Source of the DNA: Hyphomicrobium sulfonivorans
Lineage (GTDB): Bacteria; Pseudomonadota; Alphaproteobacteria; Rhizobiales; Hyphomicrobiaceae
Assembly (NCBI RefSeq): GCF_013306565.1
Contig: NZ_PZPO01000005.1
Span: 310,001 to 374,000 of the forward strand
Direction: 5' to 3'
DNA length: 64,000 nt
Below are positions 18,443 through 29,724 of this stretch, in pieces. Position 1 is the first letter of the stretch; every line of letters begins with the position of its first letter. A program made the translations under genes and the position numbers. Below the pieces are notes generated by a model, which saw only the letters and a program-made list of their open reading frames with translations, did not search any database and was not told the DNA's origin.

Positions 18443-19183
18443 TCAGCACGGTAGTGGTAGTACGGAGCACTTCGTGAGGCGCCGTAATTGGTCTCTAATT
18501 TCAACGCGGTTCGCGTCGAACGTTCCCGTTCGCACAGCATTTAGCGTCGCGAGGATTGCGTCCGCTATCTTTCGATATTCCTGGGTGCCGAACGTCCGAC
18601 AAGTACCGGAAGCGGTGGGGAAGCGTATGCCAGAGGTGATCACGGGATTATCGTGATCGCGTGGGGCTAGGTTTCTGTCGAGGGCGATGCCTACTGACGC
18701 CAGAGCTGTTTGCGCCGTGCTTGCCGTTGCACCCATCTGCCGTAGATCGACGACGGTCAGATGATGATCATTGCCGCAGGTGGTGATTGCAACGTCGCTA
18801 TCGGCAAGCGTTTGCGCGAAAATGAAGGAACGCTCCGCTAGGCGCCGTATGTATGTCTTAAGCGCGGGATCTGGCACCGGGCCAGACATCATGGCCTTGA
18901 ATGCTGTAACCTGAATAAGCGGCTCGCATAGCGGGGCGGAAAAGACAGCAGTCTTGATTGCGCTGGCGATATTTGCGTCTTTGCTTTTTCTCAGGATAAG
19001 AGCGTCGTGTCGACTGCGCAGCATGGTCTCAGCGGTACAGGCGACGATATCGATCAGATCAAAGCAAGTTCTGTGGCGCTCTCGATTGTCGGCAACAGCG
19101 CTGTCGGCAACCGGATGGTGGGCGCTGCCAATCCATTCTTCCGAAAAGTGCTTGTTCGGGTCTGCGGCCGGCGATGTTGCCAT
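18443..19183 (-). CDS. Truncated serine hydroxymethyltransferase-like protein lacking the PLP lysine
   Basis: A 246-residue ORF with GAAGGAG upstream of its ATG. The last 190 residues resemble the distal half of SHMT: DHHLTVVDLRQMGAT, LDRNLAPRDHDNPVITSGIR and FGTQEYRKIADAI match the SHMT C-terminal domain. The segment where SHMT has THKTLRGPRGG reads TAETMLRSRHDA, so the Schiff-base lysine is replaced by glutamate. The N-terminal 200 or so residues of a normal SHMT (420 residues) are absent. It lies in the tRNA-Tyr island scar. It may be a pseudogene, or a small repurposed domain given its clean ribosome site and open frame. Confidence 0.55.
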   Translation of the reverse strand: MATSPAADPNKHFSEEWIGSAHHPVADSAVADNRERHRTCFDLIDIVACTAETMLRSRHDALILRKSKDANIASAIKTAVFSAPLCEPLIQVTAFKAMMSGPVPDPALKTYIRRLAERSFIFAQTLADSDVAITTCGNDHHLTVVDLRQMGATASTAQTALASVGIALDRNLAPRDHDNPVITSGIRFPTASGTCRTFGTQEYRKIADAILATLNAVRTGTFDANRVEIRDQLRRLTKCSVLPLPC

Positions 19184-19340
19184 CGCAGTTCTCCTTCAGG
19201 ATTCCGACTGAGCGCATCGCATGGCGATATGCCGTGTGCGTTCTGTCGGTCCCTATCAGAAAGTGCGCTGCTTGATCCCTGCCAATTCAGTGGGGGCGAC
19301 CAGACCTTTGATCGAGCGCAATGGCCAGGCGGGCGCATGA

Positions 19341-19643
19341 CTATGTATCAGCGCCGGTATTGAAACGGTCCATCAGGATGAAGGTCCCATCCTGTCGCTG
19401 ATGCGCGTTTATGAGTGGTACGAGACGACGAAAGTGATCACTGGCGCAATGGATGTCCAGTGCCGCCCTGTCGGGCCACTCCTCGATGAAGATGAAGTGC
19501 CCCGCATCCTTCTGGTTCTCAAAGAGGTCATAGGCGATGCAAAGCGGTTCGCGCTGCGTCAGCTCTACAAGCTCGCGGTACAGTGGGCGGACAATCTCAA
19601 GGGCGTCCGGGCGGATGAAATCCTGTGCGATGACTTTCAGCAT
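19341..19643 (-). CDS. Antibiotic biosynthesis monooxygenase (ABM)-domain protein
   Basis: A 100-residue protein with the ABM/quinol-monooxygenase fold pattern: MLKVIAQDFIRPD, LVELTQREPLCIAYDLFENQ, HFIFIEEWPDRAALDIH and HFRRLVP. These dimeric ferredoxin-like enzymes act on quinols or reactive carbonyls or serve as stress proteins; the substrate is unknown. The ATG at 19643 opens the domain, and upstream in-frame codons are not conserved. It lies upstream-facing next to the MocR gene but about 90 bases away, so operon membership is uncertain. Confidence 0.75.
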   Translation of the reverse strand: MLKVIAQDFIRPDALEIVRPLYRELVELTQREPLCIAYDLFENQKDAGHFIFIEEWPDRAALDIHCASDHFRRLVPLINAHQRQDGTFILMDRFNTGADT

Positions 19644-19736
19644 GTTTGTTCTTTCACCTGATCGAGTTGGCGTAACTCGTTGCTCTGATGTGTCAGGCAT
19701 CTCCGAAGCGTTTGGTCGATATTGCCGACTACCGGA

Positions 19737-21227
19737 TCACTTCCGTTTTTCTCGCTGAAGCGTAGTTGCCAGCTTCTTGACCGCGACCTCAAGTTCCTCA
19801 GGCGTATATGCGGCGAAGCCCATCAGGAATCCGGCCTTGCCTTTGCGGTCAGCATGCAGAGCTGACAGACCCAGCAACTCGATGCCGACGCGGCGCGCGG
19901 CGTCGATGACAGAGCGCTCGGAGATGTCGCAGATAAACTCGCAGGACATCTGCAAGCCGCCGATGGGAACCTGCGGCGTGACAAACTCCCCAAGATGTTT
20001 GACGACAAGCTTGGTCAGCACATCGAGGCGCTGTGCATAGATGCCGCGCATTGTGCGGACATGCGCTCCGAAATGGCCACCCTCCACGAACCGTGCCAGC
20101 GTCAGTTGCGCGATTGATGCTGTATGTCCATCGAGCAGTGTACGGGCGATCGTTATCGGCTTCACGAGTTCTTGCGGTAGCACCGCGTATCCGATCCGCA
20201 GGCCGGGAAACAGCGATTTGGTGAAGGTGCCGATGTAAATGGTCCGATCGCGGTGATCGAGGCCCTGCACGCAGGCAGTGGGTTTGCCCGCATAATGAAA
20301 TTCGCTGTCGTAATCGTCTTCAATGATCCAGGCTTGGTTTCGCGCGGCCCAATCGATCAACGCTAAACGACGATCCAGGGAGAGCGTAGCGCCGGTGGGA
20401 AACTGGTGCGAAGGCGTGAGGTAGATGGCCTTGGCGCGGCGCGGGTCGCTCAATATCGAGTCTACCATGACTCCCTGACGATCCACGCTGACCGGAATGC
20501 ATTCCAGACCGGCAGCATCAAATGCATTGCGTGCGCCATAATAGGCGGGATCTTCGATAAATATCCGCTCGCCCGGGTCGAGCAGCATGCTTGCGCACAG
20601 CATCATCGCCTGTTGTGAACTGGTGAGCACGAGTACGCGGTCAGCGCTGGCGCGCGCTCCGCGTTCGAGGTTCACATAATCGGCGATGGCCTGACGTAGC
20701 GGCTCTGCACCCTGGGGACTGCTATGCAGCAGCGCCTGAGTGCCAACCTCTTTCAACACCTGCCGCTGCATCCGCTCCCACAGCGAAAGCGGAAAGCTGC
20801 GTGTATCAGGAACACCAGGAGCGAATGGACGGGGTGTCAGCAGCTCGCACACGCCGCCGCTTTGGAACATCGCAGCACCGCGCTTGCTCAGACTTGGCGC
20901 CCGGTTGGCATGACGCACATCACGCTTGGCGCGTTGGTAGCGGGGCAAAAACTCGGATATCTCCGCCACGAAGCTTCCGCTCCCGACGCGCCTGTCTATG
21001 AAGCCTTCGGCGTGAAGCTGGGCATACGAGGATTCTATCGTATCCCGAGATACGCCGAGAGATTTTGCGAGTGCGCGCGAAGCCGGCAACGGCTTTCCTG
21101 AGCTGAGAGCTCCGTCGAGGATCAGTTGCCGTATGGCGCGCTGTATCCGGGCATGCATCGGGATACCCGCGTTTGCGGGATGAGACAGTGATGCCTTTAC
21201 GGATTCGAGCTGGGAGTGCTTGAACAA
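19737..21227 (-). CDS. MocR/GabR-family regulator (GntR wHTH fused to aminotransferase-like domain)
   Basis: A 496-residue fusion. Residues about 20-90 form a GntR winged helix (LPASRALAKSLGVSRDTIESSY); residues 120-490 are a fold-type I aminotransferase-like domain with LTSSQQAMMLCA, YLTPSHQFPTGATLSLDRR, IIEDDYDSEF and the PLP-lysine region GTFTKSLFPGLRIGY. MocR proteins sense amines or amino acids through PLP and usually control a divergent gene. Here the divergent genes are a BenE-like transporter and an ArgD-like aminotransferase. The start is a TTG at 21227 without a clear ribosome site; an ATG 23 codons downstream is the alternative. Confidence 0.85.
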   Translation of the reverse strand: MFKHSQLESVKASLSHPANAGIPMHARIQRAIRQLILDGALSSGKPLPASRALAKSLGVSRDTIESSYAQLHAEGFIDRRVGSGSFVAEISEFLPRYQRAKRDVRHANRAPSLSKRGAAMFQSGGVCELLTPRPFAPGVPDTRSFPLSLWERMQRQVLKEVGTQALLHSSPQGAEPLRQAIADYVNLERGARASADRVLVLTSSQQAMMLCASMLLDPGERIFIEDPAYYGARNAFDAAGLECIPVSVDRQGVMVDSILSDPRRAKAIYLTPSHQFPTGATLSLDRRLALIDWAARNQAWIIEDDYDSEFHYAGKPTACVQGLDHRDRTIYIGTFTKSLFPGLRIGYAVLPQELVKPITIARTLLDGHTASIAQLTLARFVEGGHFGAHVRTMRGIYAQRLDVLTKLVVKHLGEFVTPQVPIGGLQMSCEFICDISERSVIDAARRVGIELLGLSALHADRKGKAGFLMGFAAYTPEELEVAVKKLATTLQREKRK

Positions 21228-21228
21228 G

Positions 21229-21277
21229 TGGTCTGACCATTATCGTCAAATTGGCATGGAATTACAGACCAATGGTC
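21229..21277. promoter_or_regulatory. Paired palindromic operators in the MocR-BenE divergent region
   Basis: Two perfect 11-bp palindromes made of the same half-site GACCA/TGGTC lie at 21229-21239 (TGGTCTGACCA) and 21267-21277 (GACCAATGGTC), centre to centre 38 bp. They are within the 119-base gap between the divergent MocR and BenE genes and are good candidates for the MocR binding sites. Function is inferred from symmetry and position. Confidence 0.55.
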
Positions 21278-21346
21278 GGCTAGATGTCAAGCGGTGTTGG
21301 CGGCATCGTGGTCCGCCTTTTGGTGCATTCCCAGAAACTCACAAGC

Positions 21347-22558
21347 ATGTCTGCAGAACCGTTGCCGTCATCTATTCGCCTGAACGATCTCACCCATCCC
21401 ATCGTGGCCGGGATTATTTCCGTCATCGTCAACTATGGCGGGACGTTCATTCTCGTCTTCCAGGCGGCCCGCGTGGCCGGCCTCAGCCCGGAGCTGACCG
21501 CATCGTGGGTGTGGTCGGTATCGGTTGGTGTTGGCCTGACCGGCCTGTTGCTCACAGTGCGTTACCGCGAGCCGATCATCACCGCGTGGTCGACACCCGG
21601 CGCTGCTTTTCTGGTGACGGCGCTTGTCACCACAACTTATGCCGAGGCGATCGGGGCCTATCTGGTATCAGCGTTGGCTTTTGTGCTGCTCGGATTGTCG
21701 GGCTATTTTGAGAGAGTCATCCGCATGATCCCGCCAGGTATCGCGTCGGGTTTGCTCGCGGGCATTCTACTTCAATTCGGCATCGGGGCATTTGGCGGGG
21801 CAAGCGTTGATCCCGTTCTCGTCAGCATACTCATTCTTGCCTACGTGGTGCTGAAGCGCATTTCAGCGCGATATGCCGTGGTTGGCATATTGCTGATCGG
21901 CGTCGCTTATCTCGTCGCGCTGGATCGCGTTGATCTGTTCGGTCTGCAATTGAAGTTCGCTACGCCGATCTTCACGATGCCGGAATTCACGCTGAACGCG
22001 ACGCTGAGTGTTGCGCTGCCGCTGTTTCTCATCACGCTCACGGGTCAGTACATGCCTGGGATGCTGGTGCTGCGGAATGATGGCTTCAAGACAAACGCCA
22101 ATCCCATCGTGACGGTAACGGGCCTCGGTTCCCTCATCATGGCCCCGTTCGGTTCACACGCCTTCAATGTCGCCGCGATAACCGCTGCTATCGCGACGGG
22201 CCGTGAAGCACATGAAGATCCGTCCAAGCGTTGGATCGCGGGCATTGCCGCGGGTTGCTTCTATGTGCTCGTTGGCGTGTTTGGTGTGACGCTCGCGACG
22301 GTCTTCATGGCATTTCCAGCCACGTTCATCACCACGCTGGCGGGGCTTGCGCTGCTCAGCACGATTGGCGGAAGTCTCGCCAGCGCCATGGCTGATCCAT
22401 CGTCACGCGAGGCAGCGCTTATCACCTTCCTGGCGTCGGCTGCCAACATCAACATGCTCGGTATCGGCGGCGCGTTCTGGGGGCTGGTGATCGGGTTAGG
22501 CGCCTACATGATCCTGAACGGGCGAATGCCTGCCAAGTGGACCGCAACGGTTTCCTAG
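21347..22558 (+). CDS. BenE-family benzoate/H+ symporter-like transporter
   Basis: A 403-residue inner-membrane protein with about 11-12 hydrophobic helices. Motifs such as ITAWSTPGAAFLVTAL, MIPPGIASGLLAGILLQFG, LPLFLITLTGQYMPGMLVLR and GSHAFNVAAITAAIATGREAH are those of BenE. The family imports benzoate and related compounds, but pairing with a MocR regulator and an aminotransferase suggests a different substrate. The ATG at 21347 starts the conserved part; a longer in-frame start at 21284 overlaps the operator region. The aminotransferase gene follows after 107 bases. Confidence 0.85.
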   Translation: MSAEPLPSSIRLNDLTHPIVAGIISVIVNYGGTFILVFQAARVAGLSPELTASWVWSVSVGVGLTGLLLTVRYREPIITAWSTPGAAFLVTALVTTTYAEAIGAYLVSALAFVLLGLSGYFERVIRMIPPGIASGLLAGILLQFGIGAFGGASVDPVLVSILILAYVVLKRISARYAVVGILLIGVAYLVALDRVDLFGLQLKFATPIFTMPEFTLNATLSVALPLFLITLTGQYMPGMLVLRNDGFKTNANPIVTVTGLGSLIMAPFGSHAFNVAAITAAIATGREAHEDPSKRWIAGIAAGCFYVLVGVFGVTLATVFMAFPATFITTLAGLALLSTIGGSLASAMADPSSREAALITFLASAANINMLGIGGAFWGLVIGLGAYMILNGRMPAKWTATVS

Positions 22559-22665
22559 TCGAACAACAAATGCGCCGCTGTGGTGGAGATATCTTGCTAT
22601 ATGCACCACGGGCGCCGAACCCGCAATGCAGATGCCAGTGCGATAGACGCTGGTGGAGAATTGAA

Positions 22666-23862
22666 ATGACATCCGCCCTGCTGCCGATTTTCCAGCCTGC
22701 GCCCATGCTATTTGAGCACGGAGATGGCGCCTGGCTTACGACGATCGAAGGTGACCGCTATCTGGATTTTGGCGCAGGCATTGCCGTGAATGCCTTGGGC
22801 TATTCGCATCCCCACGTCGTTGCGGCGCTGGAGAGGCAGGGTCGAAAGCTATGGCATCTGTCGAATGTCTATCGCATCGCCGGTGCCGAACGCCTTGCAG
22901 AGCGGCTGACAGAAGCATGCTTTGCCGATGTTGCCTTCTTTGCCAATTCAGGCGCGGAAGCTAACGAATGCGCGATCAAAATCGCGCGCCGTAATCAGCA
23001 TGCATGCGGTAAACCCGAGCGGTGGCGGATCATCACCTTCGCAGGCGCTTTCCATGGTCGGACGCTGGCCACCATGGCAGCGGGCGGCAACAGAAAATAC
23101 CTCGACGGTTTCGGCCCGGCTGTTGATGGCTTCGATCTTTGTCCGCTTGAAGACATTGCTGCCGTTCGTAACGCCGTTGGTGCGCAGACGGCGGCAATAA
23201 TGATCGAGCCATTGCAGGGTGAAGGTGGCATTCGGCAGGTGAGTGTCCAGTTTTTGCGCCAGCTTCGCGAACTTTGTGATGAGCAAGGGCTGCTGCTGAT
23301 TTTTGACGAAATCCAATGCGGGTTGGGACGCACGGGTTATCTGTTTGCACATCAGGAGGCGGAGGTTGCGCCGGACATCATGACCCTGGCCAAAGGACTG
23401 GGTGGCGGCTTTCCAATTGGCGCATGCCTTGCCACGCGGCATGCAGGAGAAGGCATGACACCCGGCAGTCACGGCTCAACCTTTGGCGGCAATCCGCTTG
23501 CAGTCGCGGTGGCGAACGCCGTGCTCGACATTGTGCAAAGTGATGAATTTCTAGCTGAGGTGCGGCGCAAAGGTGATCTTATGCGCGCTGAGCTCGCGGC
23601 CGTAGCAAGCCGCTTCCCGAACATGGTCGTTGAAATTCGCGGCCGCGGTATGATGCTTGGTATCAAATGCGCCTTGCCTGCGCCGCAGATTGCCGAAGCG
23701 CTTCGGGTGCATGGCAAAGTGCTGACGATCCCAGCAAGTGACGACGTTACTCGCATCTTGCCGCCGTTGATCGTCACCGATGGAGAAATCCGGCAGTTTG
23801 CGGAGCGTCTGCAACTTGCGCTGGGTGCAGTCGTGGGCAATGCGGCGCTTAAGGCCGGTTGA
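22666..23862 (+). CDS. Class III aminotransferase, acetylornithine-aminotransferase (ArgD) type
   Basis: A 398-residue PLP enzyme: FFANSGAEANECAIKIAR around residue 85, FAGAFHGRTLATMAAGG, IFDEIQCGLGRTG around residue 210 and LAKGLGGGFPIGA containing the Schiff-base lysine around residue 240. The sequence fits the ArgD/AstC group (N-acetylornithine or succinylornithine aminotransferase). It could be a second ArgD used in catabolism, because it sits behind a MocR regulator and transporter rather than with arginine genes. Translation start ATG at 22666 follows GGTGGAG. Confidence 0.85.
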   Translation: MTSALLPIFQPAPMLFEHGDGAWLTTIEGDRYLDFGAGIAVNALGYSHPHVVAALERQGRKLWHLSNVYRIAGAERLAERLTEACFADVAFFANSGAEANECAIKIARRNQHACGKPERWRIITFAGAFHGRTLATMAAGGNRKYLDGFGPAVDGFDLCPLEDIAAVRNAVGAQTAAIMIEPLQGEGGIRQVSVQFLRQLRELCDEQGLLLIFDEIQCGLGRTGYLFAHQEAEVAPDIMTLAKGLGGGFPIGACLATRHAGEGMTPGSHGSTFGGNPLAVAVANAVLDIVQSDEFLAEVRRKGDLMRAELAAVASRFPNMVVEIRGRGMMLGIKCALPAPQIAEALRVHGKVLTIPASDDVTRILPPLIVTDGEIRQFAERLQLALGAVVGNAALKAG

Positions 23863-24020
23863 CGCTGGGGAATGCGCGTGCGGGAAGCTGCAGTGCTGTT
23901 CATCGATGCGCTGTGTAACGGTTGCGATTTGAGTTTGGCGTCAGCCTCTGTGTCGAGCTGCAATGACTGCCGTTGAACTGCAATGCAGCATCAGCGGCGA
24001 GCATCGCAGCATCCGGCTGG

Positions 24021-24710
24021 TCAGGGCCAGGAGGCGAGGCGCATCGCTTCAGCCATACACTCGTCGTCGACGTCATCGGTGACGTATGCTGAATTGATGT
24101 TGAGGTGGATCATGATGCCTTCGACGAGAAATGCGATCAGGACCGCGCGCTTCTTCCGGATGGCTTCCGGCATTTCCGGGCTGATCTCCGCGATTACGGT
24201 TTCAAAGCGCTGGCAGTATTTCGCGTAAAGATCTGCCAGGAGCTCAGCCGCGAAATGATCGTGGCGTGACACAGCCCACAATTCAAAAAACAACCTGTTG
24301 ATCGAACGTTCCCGGATGTTGATCATCAAGAAACGGATCATTTCCTGTAGCCGGCATTTGGGATCAAGTGATTGCGCCACCGCAATCATGTCATAGCGCT
24401 GATCGTAAGTTGAAAAGATTATTTGCAGAAGATCCTTCATCAGATCTTCCCGCGTTGGATAGTAATATTGCAGGTTTCCCAGGCGCATGCCTGCCGCCCG
24501 CGCAACCTCGCGCAGGGTAAGATTGTTATAGCCCTTCTCTATGAGCACGAGGCGTGAAGCCTCAAGAATCTGCAAAGTGGCTTCTTTGCCTTTTTGCGTT
24601 AGATTCCGTCCGGCAGTGTGCGTATTGAAAAAATAATCGGCGCTTATCGTTAGGCTGAATTCATCTGTTGATTCATCTGTTTCAGAATTATCAATTTCTG
24701 GTTTTGTCAT
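24021..24710 (-). CDS. TetR/AcrR-family transcriptional regulator
   Basis: A 229-residue regulator with an N-terminal extension of about 40 polar residues, then the TetR HTH (EKGYNNLTLREVARAAGMRLGNLQYYYPTREDL read in pieces around residues 58-90). The C-terminal helical ligand domain includes RERSINRLFFELWAVSRHDH and ends near LASWP. It is divergent from the trimethylamine operon, with a 16-bp palindrome in between, so control of tmd is likely. Confidence 0.85.
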   Translation of the reverse strand: MTKPEIDNSETDESTDEFSLTISADYFFNTHTAGRNLTQKGKEATLQILEASRLVLIEKGYNNLTLREVARAAGMRLGNLQYYYPTREDLMKDLLQIIFSTYDQRYDMIAVAQSLDPKCRLQEMIRFLMINIRERSINRLFFELWAVSRHDHFAAELLADLYAKYCQRFETVIAEISPEMPEAIRKKRAVLIAFLVEGIMIHLNINSAYVTDDVDDECMAEAMRLASWP

Positions 24711-24956
24711 TTCGAGTGTTTCTCTCAGCCTGATCGGCCCGCAGCGGATTTGAGCGGACGGGCGCCAATGGCGCCGAACGAATTACTTAATTCCAGACGA
24801 CCGGAACGGTGCGATACCGGCGTTTTGTCGCTGTGAGGCCCGAACTATCTAGGAATGATAGCCCCCGATCCGGCCACACGGCTGTGCCGGGCTGTGGCGT
24901 GATCATGGGGGGCTGGGGCCCCTCTAGGCCGTCCAAAACTCCTCCTACCAAAGATG

Positions 24957-25009
24957 TTCGCAACCGCGAACTTACCTGCTTGACTAGTTTAGGTCGCGCG
25001 ACCTAGTTT
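24957..25009 (+). promoter_or_regulatory. Putative tmd promoter with TetR-type operator
   Basis: A perfect 16-bp palindrome TAGGTCGCGCGACCTA lies at 24990-25005, immediately after a -35-like TTGACT at 24980-24985, with a weak -10 around 25004-25009. A second inverted repeat TTCGC-AACC-GCGAA is at 24957-24970. The 578-base gap between tetR and tmd (24711-25288) otherwise contains no gene; about 280 bases of leader separate this promoter from the tmd ATG. A six-codon ORF with GGAGG starts at 25049 in the leader. Confidence 0.5.
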
Positions 25010-25204
25010 GAATTAATAAAAACTACGAAACCGGAGGAAGCACCAAGCATGAAGGGAACGCTGCGATAGACCAGCGCGTGAGTTCGATCACAGGCACTTT
25101 GCTTTGGTGATCGGCCACGTCTGCATATGAAACTGATACGGGAATTCGCCGGGAAAAGCAGCGCTTTTTCCGAACGGGAGCCTGTTTGCAAAAAAACAAT
25201 ATAG

Positions 25205-27475
<2,271 letters not shown>

Positions 27476-27510
27476 GCCGCAGCGTTCGTTTTTCCCAAGC
27501 TAAACCCAAA

Positions 27511-27536
27511 GCCGGTGGCCCCCGTAGGCCACCGGC
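27511..27536 (+). other. Intercistronic hairpin after tmd
   Basis: Perfect 10-bp stem GCCGGTGGCC / GGCCACCGGC with a six-base loop, 36 bases after the tmd stop and 15 before the next start. There is no T run, so it is more likely a 3' stabiliser or partial terminator that raises tmd mRNA over the distal genes. Confidence 0.6.
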
Positions 27537-27551
27537 GGGACCGGACATGCC

Positions 27552-29714
27552 ATGATGATTGACGGAAATCATAATCCCGAGGACGTGACACGGGTTCTCT
27601 TTGAGAGCTTCCCTGGCTGGGCCGTTGGCGTATTTTACGTTGTCGGATTTGGAGCGATCGCGGTCTTTCTCTATGGCTGCTTTGTTCAATACCGTAAGTA
27701 CGCGCGTGGCCAATCGCTGCGCAAAGTGTTGCCGCCGCTCAAGGATCGCTTGCTGCAGATGGTGGTGTCGGTTGGCACGCACCGAACGCTGCGCCGTCGC
27801 GATCGGAGCGCTGGATATGCGCACGCACTGATATTTTTCGGCTTCGCGCTGCTGTTCATCGGCACCGCGACGATCACACTTGAATACGACATCCTGGCAC
27901 CGCTCATCGGCCTGAAGTTCTGGCACGGCAACTTCTATCTGCTGTTTTCGCTGGCACTAGATCTGGCCGGACTCTGGCTGGTTGCCGGCCTCGTTTACAT
28001 GATGGCGCGCCGTGGTTGGCTGAAGCCGCCGAAACTCAATTATGCACGTCCCGATCGCGCTGCCGATGCGCCGGACGCCAACCGCAGCTTCTACCAGTTT
28101 GAAGATTGGGCGTTCCTTTGTCTGCTGATCATCATTGGCATCACGGGGTTTGTGCTGGAAGGCGCGCGTCTGTTGTGGTTGCAGAATACACCGACGGTCT
28201 GGGATTACAGGTGGTGGTCGCCCGTCGGCGCAGTCGTCGCGAACGCTCTCTCGCTCGTCGGCTTCACGCCGGAAGGTGCCGGCTCACTGCGCATCAGCAT
28301 CTGGTGGTTCCACGCGATCATTTCGCTGACCTTCATCGCATTGATACCGTACAGCAAGGCAAAGCATATCTTCACCGCCATGTCGTCGCTGGCGCTGCGA
28401 GACCCGCTGCCCGTTCAGAAGCTTCCACCCGTCGACATGAGCGCCGACACGGTTGGTGCTTCCAAAATCACGGATTTCAACTGGAAGCAGTTGCTGAACT
28501 TCGATGCCTGCACCAAGTGCGGTCGCTGTCACGAGGCATGCCCGGCCAACGCAAGCGGTGCGCCGCTGTCGCCGCGCGATCTTATCCTGACGTTGCGCGA
28601 ACTGGCTGAGAACACGCTGGAAGGCATCCGGCAGCCGGAACCGGAAAAGCTGATCGCACAGGGCAACGGTGTATTTCAGGTGCCGACCGAAACGCTGTGG
28701 GCCTGCCGCACCTGCGCGGCCTGTGTGGAGATCTGCCCGGTCGGCATCGAGCATGTTCCTGTGATTGTGGAAATGCGCCGAGCACTGGTGGAGCAGGGCG
28801 ACATGGACCCTCTGGTTCAGAAGGCGCTACAGAATATCCAGAAGCGCGGAAACTCGTTCGGCGAAACGAAAAAGAAGCGCCCGGCGTGGACCAAAAAGCT
28901 CGACTTCGAGATCAAGGACGCGCGGACTGAGGCTGTCGACGTGCTGTGGTTTGTCGGGGACTTCGCATCGTTCGATCCGCGATATCAGCGCGTGTCGATG
29001 GACTTCGCGCGCATCCTGAAGGCGGCGAACATCGATTTCGGCATTCTCTACGAGGACGAAAGCAACTCCGGCAATGACGTGCGCCGCGTGGGCGAGGAAG
29101 GGCTTTATCAGCATCTGGCTGAAAGCAATATCGCGCTGCTGAACGATTGCGATTTCAAGCGCGTCGTTACGACAGATCCACACTCGTTCAACACCATCAA
29201 GAACGAGTATCCCGAGTTTGGTGGCAACTACGATGTGGAACACGCCAGCGCATTTCTTGCGCGCTTGCTGGACGAGGAACGCATTCCGCTGAAGAAGGGC
29301 CTGGATGGCCGCCGTGTGACGTTCCACGACCCATGCCATCTCGGACGCTACAACAAAGGCTATGACGGCCCCCGCGACGCTATACGCAAGCTCGGTGCCG
29401 ATCTCGTGGAAATGAAGCGCTGCCGTGACAACTCGTTTTGTTGCGGCGCTGGCGGCGGCCGTATCTGGACACCCGATCCGGTCGGCAAGGAAAAGCCGTC
29501 AGAAAATCGTGTGCGTGAAGCCGCTACGATCGAAGGCCTGGAGACGATTGTCGTCAGCTGCCCGAAATGCATGAACATGCTGGAGGACGCGCGCAAGACG
29601 ACGAACAACGAAGACAACTTTGAAATTCGTGAGGTCGTCGAGCTGATCGCAGAGTGCCTGGATGACAGCGCCATAAGTGTTGTTGCTCAAGAGCATGTTG
29701 CGGAACCGGCGTGA
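27552..29714 (+). CDS. Membrane heme/Fe-S oxidoreductase, ETF:quinone-oxidoreductase-like (NarI + HdrD-type fusion; DgcB-like)
   Basis: A 720-residue fusion. Residues 20-290 contain about five to six membrane helices with histidines (SAGYAHALIFFGFALLF, HGNFYLLFSLALDLAG, WWFHAIISLTF) resembling the cytochrome b of nitrate reductase gamma subunits. Then comes a two-cluster ferredoxin domain (CTKCGRCHEACP, CRTCAACVEICPVGI) and two CCG domains (HDPCHLGRY, CCGAGGG, SCPKC) of heterodisulfide reductase type. This architecture is known for DgcB and for ETF:menaquinone oxidoreductases. Between tmd and etfBA it most plausibly takes electrons from reduced ETF to the quinone pool. Confidence 0.85.
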   Translation: MMIDGNHNPEDVTRVLFESFPGWAVGVFYVVGFGAIAVFLYGCFVQYRKYARGQSLRKVLPPLKDRLLQMVVSVGTHRTLRRRDRSAGYAHALIFFGFALLFIGTATITLEYDILAPLIGLKFWHGNFYLLFSLALDLAGLWLVAGLVYMMARRGWLKPPKLNYARPDRAADAPDANRSFYQFEDWAFLCLLIIIGITGFVLEGARLLWLQNTPTVWDYRWWSPVGAVVANALSLVGFTPEGAGSLRISIWWFHAIISLTFIALIPYSKAKHIFTAMSSLALRDPLPVQKLPPVDMSADTVGASKITDFNWKQLLNFDACTKCGRCHEACPANASGAPLSPRDLILTLRELAENTLEGIRQPEPEKLIAQGNGVFQVPTETLWACRTCAACVEICPVGIEHVPVIVEMRRALVEQGDMDPLVQKALQNIQKRGNSFGETKKKRPAWTKKLDFEIKDARTEAVDVLWFVGDFASFDPRYQRVSMDFARILKAANIDFGILYEDESNSGNDVRRVGEEGLYQHLAESNIALLNDCDFKRVVTTDPHSFNTIKNEYPEFGGNYDVEHASAFLARLLDEERIPLKKGLDGRRVTFHDPCHLGRYNKGYDGPRDAIRKLGADLVEMKRCRDNSFCCGAGGGRIWTPDPVGKEKPSENRVREAATIEGLETIVVSCPKCMNMLEDARKTTNNEDNFEIREVVELIAECLDDSAISVVAQEHVAEPA

Positions 29715-29724
29715 GGGGGCGGCC

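Noticed and set aside
25049-25069. Six-codon ORF MKGTLR with GGAGG in the tmd leader
   Set aside because: Too short to support as a gene; mentioned only as a possible leader peptide.
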